Assembly (NCBI GenBank): GCA_031261395.1
Contig: JAISJT010000074.1
Span: 1-32,707 of the forward strand
Origin: Eubacteriales Family XIII. Incertae Sedis bacterium
GTDB lineage: Bacteria; Bacillota; Clostridia; Peptostreptococcales; Anaerovoracaceae
Direction of reading: 5' to 3'
DNA length: 32,707 nucleotides
Part shown: positions 8,499 to 14,949 of the stretch, in pieces
How positions within the stretch are numbered: position 1 is the first letter of the stretch
Layout of the letters: the number at the start of each line of letters is the position of its first letter
Translations under genes and position numbers: made by a program
The notes under the pieces: model-generated
What the model was told of the DNA's origin: nothing
The model's input: only the letters and a program-made list of their open reading frames with translations
Databases searched by the model: none

Positions 8499-9402
8499 GA
8501 GCATCTTTGGCGGCTACCACCCCCTTGTAAATTTCCTGTATTTCGGCTACGCCATCCTCGTGCCGGTGTTTTTCGTCCAGCCCGTATACCTCGCGCTCTC
8601 GTTTGCGTCGGCATTGGCGTATTCGGTCTATCTGAATCACGGAAAGTCTGCGCGGTTTGGTTACGGTCTTGCCATTCTCCTCATGGCTGTTTCTGCGATC
8701 ATGAACCCCGTTTTCAACCACCGGGGCGTGACCATCCTGACGTACCTGCCGGACGGCAACCCGCTTACGCTTGAGTCTGTCCTCTACGGCGTCTGCATGG
8801 CGCTGATGATCGGCGGCGTCATCTTGTGGTTCATGAGCTACAACGCCATCATGACCTCGGACAAATTCATCTACCTGTTCGGGCGCATCATCCCCGCCAT
8901 GTCGCTCATCATCTCGATGGCGCTGCGTTTCATACCACACTACCGGGCGCAGATACGCCGTATCGCCTCGGCGCGGCGCGGCATTGGCTTTGATGCGTCC
9001 TCCGGCGGGTTTTTCTCGCGGGTGCGCTGCGGCGGCGAAATCCTTTCCGTCATGGTAACGTGGGCGCTCGAAAACGGCATCGAAACCAGTGACTCCATGC
9101 AGGCGCGCGGCTACGGCCTTCCCGGACGCACGGCCTACTCAAACTACCGCTTTGATTCGCGGGACAAAACGCTCCTCTGCGTCTTTGCCGTACTAATGGC
9201 GGCAAGCCTTACCGCGATCATCTCCGGCGCGGCGTCCGTGCAATACTTCCCGATGCTTATCGCAGGGACGGTCTACCCCTATGCCCAAATCTCCTACGCC
9301 TGCCACGCCGCGGCCTGCCTGCTCCCGCTTGCGCTCGAAGTACGCGAAGACATCCTCTGGCGAACGCTGCTTGGTAAGGTGACAACGAATGAATCTGTTT
9401 GA
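8485..9402 (+). CDS. ecfT: ECF transporter transmembrane protein EcfT
   Basis: Membrane scaffold linking the S component to the ATPases, 305 residues, CbiQ/EcfT family. N-terminal helices (LVNFLYFGYAILVPVFF, then VYLALSFASALAYSVYL) lead into the coupling region with two Ala-Arg-type motifs: SARRGIGF near 162-168 and SMQARGYGLPG around 205-213, where the ARG tripeptides dock on the ATPases in known structures. C-terminal helices close the protein. ATG 8485 and ATG 8491 are both possible; both lie within the end of the S-component gene and neither has a strong ribosome site, which fits coupled translation. It overlaps the ATPase gene by 14 bases. Confidence 0.93.
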   Translation: MRMNKSIFGGYHPLVNFLYFGYAILVPVFFVQPVYLALSFASALAYSVYLNHGKSARFGYGLAILLMAVSAIMNPVFNHRGVTILTYLPDGNPLTLESVLYGVCMALMIGGVILWFMSYNAIMTSDKFIYLFGRIIPAMSLIISMALRFIPHYRAQIRRIASARRGIGFDASSGGFFSRVRCGGEILSVMVTWALENGIETSDSMQARGYGLPGRTAYSNYRFDSRDKTLLCVFAVLMAASLTAIISGAASVQYFPMLIAGTVYPYAQISYACHAAACLLPLALEVREDILWRTLLGKVTTNESV

Positions 9403-11167
9403 AATCAGAAATCTGACTTTCACCTATCCGGAGCGGAACCTTCCGGCGCTGAATGACGTTTCGCTGTCCGTGGCGGCTGGCGAGTTTGTTGTGCTTTGCG
9501 GGAAATCCGGGTGCGGCAAGTCTACGCTGCTGCGGCACCTAAAAACCGTGCTGACGCCGTTCGGGGAACGAAGCGGCGAGGTGTTGTATGACGGACGTAC
9601 GCTTGGCAGCGTGCCGCAGCGCGAACAGGCGTCGCGTATCGGCTATGTACTGCAAAGCGCAGACAATCAGATCGTGACGGACAAGGTGTGGCATGAACTC
9701 GCCTTCGGCCTCGAAAGCCTTGGCGAAAAGACGCCGGTCATACGGCGGCGCGTAGCGGAGATGGCGAGTTTTTTCGGCATACAGGAATGGTACGAAAAGA
9801 GCGTCACCGAGCTGTCGGGCGGGCAAAAGCAGATCCTCGCGCTTGCGTCTGTACTCGCCATGCAGCCGGATGTCCTGATCCTTGACGAGCCTACGAGCCA
9901 GCTTGATCCTATCGCCGCAGAGGACTTCATTGAAACGCTGAAAAAAATCAATGATGAGATCGGCACGACGATCATCTTGTCGGAACACAGGCTCGAAGGT
10001 GCGCTGCCGCGCGCCGACCGCGCTGTCGTCATGGCGGACGGGCAGATCGTCTGCGCGGGCGGCGTATCCGAGGTCGGGCTGAAACTCAAAGAGCTGAACG
10101 ACCCAATGCTCACGGCTATGCCGACGCCGATGCGCGTGTATCTTGCGCTGGAGGATCAGGACAAGGGAGGACACGTTCCGCAGACGGTGCGCGACGGGCG
10201 GGTGTATCTGGAGGGGAAGATGAGCGGCGGCGCGGATTCCCAGCGTTTCGTTCGCCCCTGCGGGGCTCACCCGCCGCTTCGCGGCGTCGCGGGAATGACA
10301 ACGGAGGAGCCTCTCATCGAAATGAAGGATGTCTGGTTTCGCTATGAGCGTGACGGGCGCGACATCGTGAAAGACCTTGCGCTGTCCGTCTACCCCGGCG
10401 AACTCGTCTGCGTCTGTGGCGGCAACGGTACGGGCAAAACGACCATGCTCGGCGTGATCACGGGCGAGAACAAGTATTACCGCGGCCGCGTCCGCGTATT
10501 CGGACTCGACCCGAAAAAATCGGACGGGCGCACGCTCTCGGACGCCGGGCTTGCCGTACTTCCGCAAGACCCGCAAACGCTGTTCACCCGCCCGACGGTC
10601 TTTGACAATCTCATCGACGTGGCGTATGCCTGTGCAAAGCGCCGCCCGGACAGTATACGCGGCGCCGCACCGGAAGCCGCGCATCCTGCCACGGCGAAGA
10701 ATGCGAATCATATTACACCGGAGGAAGTAGAGGCCGAAGTGCGCCGCGTCTGCGAGCTGACAGACACGGCAGATCTGATGGGCTTTCATCCCTACGACGT
10801 CAGCGGCGGCGAACAGCAGCGCACCGGGCTGGCGATGGCGCTGCTCACCAAACCAAAATTATTACTCTTGGACGAGCCGACGAAGGGCATGGACAGTTTT
10901 TTTAAAGAGAAATTTGCCGCGATCCTGCATAGGCTCCGTGCTGACGGCCTCGGCGTCCTCATGGTATCGCACGACGTGGAGTTTTGCGCGAGATATGCCG
11001 ATCGCTGCGCCTTGTTTTTTGGCGGCGACATCGTCAGCGAAGGCGCGCCGCGCGAGTTTTTCAGCGGCAACAGCTTCTACACCACGGCGGCCAACCGCAT
11101 GGCGCGAGGCCTCTTCCCGGGCGCCGTCACCGCAGATGAGATCATTGAGAGTATAATGCAAGGATGA
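9389..11167 (+). CDS. ecfA: ECF transporter ATPase, two fused ABC domains (EcfA1-EcfA2 type)
   Basis: Cytoplasmic energy unit of the ECF importer, 592 residues with two complete ABC domains in one chain. Domain 1: Walker A GKSGCGKST (38-46), signature LSGGQKQILALA, Walker B VLILDEPTSQLDP, switch SEHRLEG. Domain 2: Walker A GGNGTGKTT (344-352), signature VSGGEQQRTGLA, Walker B LLLLDEPTKGMD, switch VSHDVEF. Both sites keep their Glu and switch His. The linker between them contains an odd 22-residue stretch (about 283-304) encoded by a palindromic repeat at 10234-10301. A low-complexity stretch between Q-loop and signature of domain 2 (RRPDSIRGAAPEAAHPATAK) is also extra. Its stop overlaps the next start by ATGA. 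Fused ATPases are common in ECF vitamin modules. Confidence 0.94.
   Translation: MNLFEIRNLTFTYPERNLPALNDVSLSVAAGEFVVLCGKSGCGKSTLLRHLKTVLTPFGERSGEVLYDGRTLGSVPQREQASRIGYVLQSADNQIVTDKVWHELAFGLESLGEKTPVIRRRVAEMASFFGIQEWYEKSVTELSGGQKQILALASVLAMQPDVLILDEPTSQLDPIAAEDFIETLKKINDEIGTTIILSEHRLEGALPRADRAVVMADGQIVCAGGVSEVGLKLKELNDPMLTAMPTPMRVYLALEDQDKGGHVPQTVRDGRVYLEGKMSGGADSQRFVRPCGAHPPLRGVAGMTTEEPLIEMKDVWFRYERDGRDIVKDLALSVYPGELVCVCGGNGTGKTTMLGVITGENKYYRGRVRVFGLDPKKSDGRTLSDAGLAVLPQDPQTLFTRPTVFDNLIDVAYACAKRRPDSIRGAAPEAAHPATAKNANHITPEEVEAEVRRVCELTDTADLMGFHPYDVSGGEQQRTGLAMALLTKPKLLLLDEPTKGMDSFFKEKFAAILHRLRADGLGVLMVSHDVEFCARYADRCALFFGGDIVSEGAPREFFSGNSFYTTAANRMARGLFPGAVTADEIIESIMQG
10234..10301 (+). repeat. 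Palindromic repeat element (family B) inserted in frame in ecfA
   Basis: The element runs from GATTCCCAG to GGGAATGAC. It holds GTTCGCC, TGCGG, GCTCACC and an internal hairpin GCCGCTTCGCGGC. The same order of blocks is found, inverted, at 28319-28380 with a different but still self-complementary hairpin (GATTGCTTCGCAATC). In the protein it adds roughly DSQRFVRPCGAHPPLRGVAG between the two ATPase domains without breaking the frame. Confidence 0.8.
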
Positions 11168-12138
11168 AAACGCTGATAAATTTGACCACCGACGCCGTAG
11201 ACATAGATCGATTCCCCACGCGCGCAGGTCTGGATGCGTTGCTCTCAGGGTTTGACGGGCTCGAATTGATGTACCTGTACGAAGATACGAAAGGCATCAT
11301 CGCGGACCGCCATGTCGTCGGACTGCATCTGAACCATTTCCATTATTGGGTGGATATGTGGAACGGGGACGAGCAGGCGCTCTTGACGGAGTTCGGCTCA
11401 CAGGACGCGATCGAGCGCTATTATGGCGGGACCGGGCGCGCTGCCATCATAACGCGTCTGCGCGCAGGTTTGGACGCCGCCTTGCGCTACGGTGCGGAGT
11501 ATGTCGTGTTCCATGTCTCTGACGCCGGCCTGCAGGAGTCCATGACCAGACAGTTTCGGCATACGGACGAGGAAGTGATCCGGGCCAGTATCGAGCTGCT
11601 GAATCTCGTCTTCCGGGACGCCCCGCCCCTCACGCTCTTGTTCGAAAACCTGTGGCATCCGGGAATGACTTTCCTGGATCCGCAGATGACTGGCTTGCTG
11701 TTCGACGGCGTCGAGCACAAGGACGCTGGGATCATGCTCGACACGGGTCACCTGATGCTGATGAATCCCGCGCTGCGCACCGAGGAAGAGGCGGTGGCCT
11801 ACATCCACAGCCTACTCGACCGGCATGGTCCGCTCTGTGAAAAGATCCGCGGCGTCCACCTGAACAAGTCACTGACCGGCGAAGTCGCCGAGCGCTACCG
11901 GCTGCACCCGCTGCGGCTGCCGGACAGCCAGGCCGAGCGGATGACGCTACTCTACGAGTACATTTTCCAGATCGAAACGCACCTGCCGTTTACCGGCGCC
12001 GGCGTCCCGGGACTGATCGAACGCATCGCCCCGGACTATCTCGTCTACGAATTCATCACACGAAATTTGGAAGAACACAAGCAATTTCTCGAAGAGCAAA
12101 AACGAAGTCTGCAAAATAAGGTTTTGTGGTATCATTAA
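11164..12138 (+). CDS. Sugar-phosphate-isomerase/AP-endonuclease-2 type TIM-barrel protein, substrate unknown
   Basis: Protein of 324 residues with the xylose-isomerase-like TIM-barrel pattern. The likely metal-binding set is in order: His117 (VFHVSD), Glu161 (LLFENLWHPG), Asp193 and His196 (MLDTGHLML), His232 (GVHLNKS) and Glu296 (LVYEF). This arrangement is that of the AP_endonuc_2 superfamily, which includes sugar isomerases, epimerases and endonuclease IV; the sequence does not tell which reaction. The start ATG overlaps the ecfA stop (ATGA), so it is translated with the B12 transporter genes. That link suggests a role in cobamide or cofactor handling, but this is inference from position only. 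The C-terminal tail (LEEHKQFLEEQKRSLQNKV) is a charged helix. Confidence 0.8.
   Translation: MKTLINLTTDAVDIDRFPTRAGLDALLSGFDGLELMYLYEDTKGIIADRHVVGLHLNHFHYWVDMWNGDEQALLTEFGSQDAIERYYGGTGRAAIITRLRAGLDAALRYGAEYVVFHVSDAGLQESMTRQFRHTDEEVIRASIELLNLVFRDAPPLTLLFENLWHPGMTFLDPQMTGLLFDGVEHKDAGIMLDTGHLMLMNPALRTEEEAVAYIHSLLDRHGPLCEKIRGVHLNKSLTGEVAERYRLHPLRLPDSQAERMTLLYEYIFQIETHLPFTGAGVPGLIERIAPDYLVYEFITRNLEEHKQFLEEQKRSLQNKVLWYH
12125..12135 (+). promoter_or_regulatory. Possible extended -10 promoter element for metA
   Basis: TGTGGTATCAT at the very end of the TIM-barrel gene. The same TGTGGTAT element precedes gadC and the helicase gene in this window. Transcription would start about 3 bases before the metA ATG, giving an almost leaderless message. 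No clear -35 is present. Confidence 0.4.
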
Positions 12139-12144
12139 ACCACT

Positions 12145-13134
12145 ATGCCTATACTCGTGCAACGCGGCTTGCCCGCCTACAAAACGCTCAAACAAGAGAA
12201 TGTCTTCGTCATGCAGGACCGGCGCGGCGCCAAGCAGGACATACGTCCGCTGTCGGTCGCCATCGTCAACCTCATGCCGATCAAAGAGATCACGGAAACG
12301 CAGCTTATCCGCCTGCTGGCCAATTCACCGCTGCAGGTCGAACTCGAATTGCTCACGCTCTCCTCGCACAAATTCACGCATGTTGACCCGCTCCATATGG
12401 AGACTTTTTACCGCAAATTCGAGGAGATCAAAAAGCAACGCCTCGATGCGATGATCATCACGGGCGCGCCTCTTGAGACCATGCCCTTTGAGGAAGTCGA
12501 CTACTGGAACGAGCTCAAAGACATCATGGAGTTTTCCAAAAACCACGTCTTCTCCACGCTCCATCTGTGCTGGGGCGCGCAGGCCGGCTTCTATTATCAT
12601 TACGGGATCGAAAAGCGCATCCTTGACAAGAAGATCTTCGGCGTATTCCCCCACAAACCGCGCGACAAAAAAAATGTCCTGACGCGGGGCTTCGACGAGG
12701 AATTTTTCGTGCCGCACTCCCGCTGGTCCGACTCGCCGCGCGAGCAGATCGAGGCCAGACCGGAGCTGAAGATCCTCGCTGACTCCGAGGAGGCCGGCGT
12801 CCACATGGTCGCCACCGCCAACAAACGGCAGATCTTCCTGCAAGGCCACCAGGAATACGACTGGAATACCCTGAAACTCGAATACGACCGCGATGTGAGC
12901 AGGGGCGACGAAATACGTATTCCTGTAAACTACTTCAAAGACGACGACCCCGCGAAGCGCGTCACCGTGCGCTGGAGCGGGCACGCCAATCTCTTTTTTT
13001 CCAACTGGCTCAATTTCGTCTATCAGGAGACGCCGTACGATCTGAACGACCTTGGCGCGCTGAAATGGCGCGGCACCACCGTCAAAGCGCCCGAAGGCGG
13101 CATCCCCGAAAACCTCGGAGGCCTCGGCATTTGA
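12145..13134 (+). CDS. metA: Homoserine O-acetyltransferase, MetA type
   Basis: First committed step of methionine synthesis: acyl transfer from acyl-CoA to homoserine. Length 329 residues, slightly longer than the usual 300-310. The numbering matches E. coli MetA: catalytic Cys142 in LHLCWGAQAG, with His235 and Glu237 in QGHQEYD. Residue 111 is Glu (TGAPLETMPFEEV). In this family Glu111 goes with acetyl-CoA and Gly111 with succinyl-CoA, so acetyl-homoserine is the predicted product despite the usual MetA name. It starts 6 bases after the TIM-barrel gene and lacks a good ribosome site. It could be in the B12 operon or use the element at 12125-12135. The stop overlaps the TTG start of the next gene. 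Confidence 0.94.
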   Translation: MPILVQRGLPAYKTLKQENVFVMQDRRGAKQDIRPLSVAIVNLMPIKEITETQLIRLLANSPLQVELELLTLSSHKFTHVDPLHMETFYRKFEEIKKQRLDAMIITGAPLETMPFEEVDYWNELKDIMEFSKNHVFSTLHLCWGAQAGFYYHYGIEKRILDKKIFGVFPHKPRDKKNVLTRGFDEEFFVPHSRWSDSPREQIEARPELKILADSEEAGVHMVATANKRQIFLQGHQEYDWNTLKLEYDRDVSRGDEIRIPVNYFKDDDPAKRVTVRWSGHANLFFSNWLNFVYQETPYDLNDLGALKWRGTTVKAPEGGIPENLGGLGI

Positions 13135-14384
13135 GCGAGGCTGTGAACGAAATCTGCCCGCACGCCGGAATTTGCGGTGGCTGCGCCTATAATAATATTC
13201 CCTACGAGGATCAGCTCGCTATCAAGATGGACGCCGTACAGGGCCATCTCGCCGCCAACAATATAGTAGTCCGGCCCGTGGATATCAGGCCGATACGTCA
13301 GACTTCGGCACTGTATGGTTACCGGAACAAGATGGAATATTCCTTCGGCGACGAGGTGAAGGACGGGCCGATGACGCTCGGTATGCACAAAAGCGGCAGT
13401 TATATGAGCGTCATCAATACGACGGGCTGCCTGTTAGTGCCGCAGTCTTTCAATGTGATACATGCGGCTGTGCTTGACTGGGCGCTGGCGAGCGGCTACA
13501 GCTTCCATCACAAGCGGACGCATCACGGCTTTCTGCGCAATCTCGTACTTCGCTGCGGCGTGAGGACGGGCGAGATCCTCGTCAACCTCGTGACTTCGAG
13601 CGAGGATGAATTGGATGAGGCGCTCTTTTCGGATTTGATCCTTGGTCTTGGGGTAGAAGGCGTCGTGGGGATCCTTCATACCATCAACGACCGGCGCTCT
13701 GACGTCGTCGCGGTGGATAGCGTGCGTGTGCTCTACGGGCGAGATCATTATTTTGACGAGATGCTCGGGATGCGGTTTCGCGTCGGGGCGTTTTCGTTTT
13801 TTCAAACGAATATAGAGGCGGTAGAGTCGATGATGGCGGAGGCCGCCGCCTTGATCCCGGGTCAAGCCCGGGATGACAGAGGGGGCGCCGCTGTTGTCAC
13901 CCCGGGCGCCGCTGTTGTCACCCCGGGCGCCGACCCGGGGTCCACGCTCTACGACATCTACTGCGGCACCGGCACAATAGCGCTCGCGCTGTCGGGCAGC
14001 GTAGGGCGCGCCATAGGCATCGAACTGATAGAAGACTCGGTCACCTCGGCGCGCGAAAACGCCCGCCTCAACGGCATCACAAACTGCGAATTCGTCTGCG
14101 GCGACGCCCTTGAAGTCCTCGAAAGCGCTGCGGAGCGCGGCCTGCCTGCGCCGGATCTGATCACAGTTGATCCGCCGCGCATGGGGCTTCATCCTAAGGC
14201 GCTAAAGCGCGTCATCGCCTACGGTCTGCCGCGCATCCTCTACGTCAGCTGCAATCCCAAAACCTTTGCCGAAAATATGGCCGTCATGCAAAACGCCGGG
14301 TACCGGCTTGCGGCGCTCGGCGTTTATGACAATTTTCCCTTCACGAAGCACACGGAATTGGTGGGCCTCATAGAACGGAGTTAG
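13131..14384 (+). CDS. rlmD: TrmA/RlmD-family RNA (uracil-5-)-methyltransferase
   Basis: S-adenosylmethionine-dependent m5U methyltransferase of rRNA or tRNA, 417 residues. The N-terminal iron-sulfur type cysteines appear as CPHAGICGGC. The methyltransferase half shows FFQTNIEAVE, motif I LYDIYCGTGTIAL, the acidic loop (IGIELIEDSV), DLITVDPPRMGLHPKAL and the nucleophile motif ILYVSCNPKTFAEN. The TRAM domain is absent. The TTG at 13131 is chosen because GGAGG (13117-13121) lies 9 bases upstream and because it overlaps the metA stop; the frame upstream (from 13065) is only the metA shadow. A stretch of about 30 residues (242-271), rich in Gly, Ala and Pro, just before motif I is encoded by palindromic repeats and is probably a surface loop. 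Target base (RlmC, RlmD or TrmA activity) cannot be decided here. Confidence 0.9.
   Translation: MSEAVNEICPHAGICGGCAYNNIPYEDQLAIKMDAVQGHLAANNIVVRPVDIRPIRQTSALYGYRNKMEYSFGDEVKDGPMTLGMHKSGSYMSVINTTGCLLVPQSFNVIHAAVLDWALASGYSFHHKRTHHGFLRNLVLRCGVRTGEILVNLVTSSEDELDEALFSDLILGLGVEGVVGILHTINDRRSDVVAVDSVRVLYGRDHYFDEMLGMRFRVGAFSFFQTNIEAVESMMAEAAALIPGQARDDRGGAAVVTPGAAVVTPGADPGSTLYDIYCGTGTIALALSGSVGRAIGIELIEDSVTSARENARLNGITNCEFVCGDALEVLESAAERGLPAPDLITVDPPRMGLHPKALKRVIAYGLPRILYVSCNPKTFAENMAVMQNAGYRLAALGVYDNFPFTKHTELVGLIERS
13851..13943 (+). repeat. Palindromic repeats (family A) plus a 21-base tandem repeat, in frame in the methyltransferase gene
   Basis: ATCCCGGG-TCAAG-CCCGGGAT opens the segment and is followed by GACA, the same loop and border as the intergenic copies at 14786 and 28385. 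Next come two identical 21-base units (13885-13905 and 13906-13926), each coding for GAAVVTP. Last is an element in the opposite orientation ending ACCCGGGGTCCAC. The frame is kept throughout. Confidence 0.82.
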
Positions 14385-14770
14385 GCTTCCGTTTTCCAGA
14401 GGCCGTGCAGGTTGCAATACTCGTACACCGTGAACGGCTGCGAGTTGTCCCTGATCGAGAATTTGGCTTCCGGCGCGTCCGCAGGTGTGAGCTTCGAAAC
14501 GTAAATCCTGCCGCCGATGGCCAGCGCGATGAACTGGATATAGTGTTCGTCAGTCATCGGATGCGCTACGGCGCCGACTTTGATCGTGACGTGGTGTTTG
14601 TCATCTGCCTTTTCAACGACAGGGACGTGCTTTTCGAGCGCCGCATCGGTCACGCCGGCTTCGAGGATCTGCATCTTTTCACCGCAGCAAAACGGGATGA
14701 CGCCCGCATCGAAGGCCGGGATCAGCACATTGCCGCAATGGCTGCACTTGTAAAACTTTAATTCTGACAT
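14381..14770 (-). CDS. dfx: Desulfoferrodoxin (superoxide reductase)
   Basis: Reduces superoxide to peroxide without making oxygen; typical of anaerobes. Length 129 residues. An N-terminal desulforedoxin-like site has Cys9, Cys12, Cys28 and Cys29 (KCSHCGN, FCCGEKM). The C-terminal superoxide reductase site is complete: Glu46-Lys47-His48, His70 and His76 (AHPMTDEHYI), Cys119 and His122 (YCNLHGLW). A strong GAGGAGG site precedes the start at 14770. It converges with the methyltransferase gene, the two stop codons overlapping by 4 bases. A palindromic repeat lies 16 bases upstream of its start. Confidence 0.97.
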   Translation of the reverse strand: MSELKFYKCSHCGNVLIPAFDAGVIPFCCGEKMQILEAGVTDAALEKHVPVVEKADDKHHVTIKVGAVAHPMTDEHYIQFIALAIGGRIYVSKLTPADAPEAKFSIRDNSQPFTVYEYCNLHGLWKTEA

Positions 14771-14785
14771 AATATTGTCCTCCTC

Positions 14786-14832
14786 ATATGACCACCTTGG
14801 ATTCGCGGGTCAAGCCCGCGAATGACGGCGGT
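14786..14832 (+). repeat. Palindromic repeat element (family A), intergenic
   Basis: ATTCGCGGG (14801-14809), loop TCAAG, CCCGCGAAT (14815-14823), then GACGGCGG. Its left flank ATATGACCACCTTGG matches the left flank of the copy at 28385-28431 with a single difference. It lies directly upstream of the desulfoferrodoxin gene and could end up in that gene's leader. Confidence 0.8.
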
Positions 14833-14858
14833 GAACTGTAATTAACCTACTATACCTA

Positions 14859-14887
14859 TTGTAATTCATTTTAAACAGGCATACTAT
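14859..14887 (+). promoter_or_regulatory. Promoter of the papain-type protease gene
   Basis: TTGTAA at 14859-14864, 17-base spacer, TACTAT at 14882-14887, in an AT-rich stretch that contrasts with the flanking coding DNA. It sits 62 bases before the start codon. An alternative TATAAT-like stretch lies nearer the gene, around 14914-14930. Confidence 0.5.
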
Positions 14888-14949
14888 ATATATGATGAAA
14901 AATGATATAATTATTCTTAATTATATAATGCCTTGCGGAGAATAGCTGA

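Noticed and set aside
9539..10789. Long open frame on the minus strand opposite ecfA (416 codons)
   Set aside because: It is the mirror of a gene with unmistakable double ABC motifs; its translation is rich in Arg/His with no recognisable domain, as expected of a shadow in GC-rich DNA.
9389..11167. EcfA as an artificial fusion caused by a sequencing error
   Set aside because: Both domains are complete and in one frame, the linker is explained by a repeat element, and fused ECF ATPases are known.
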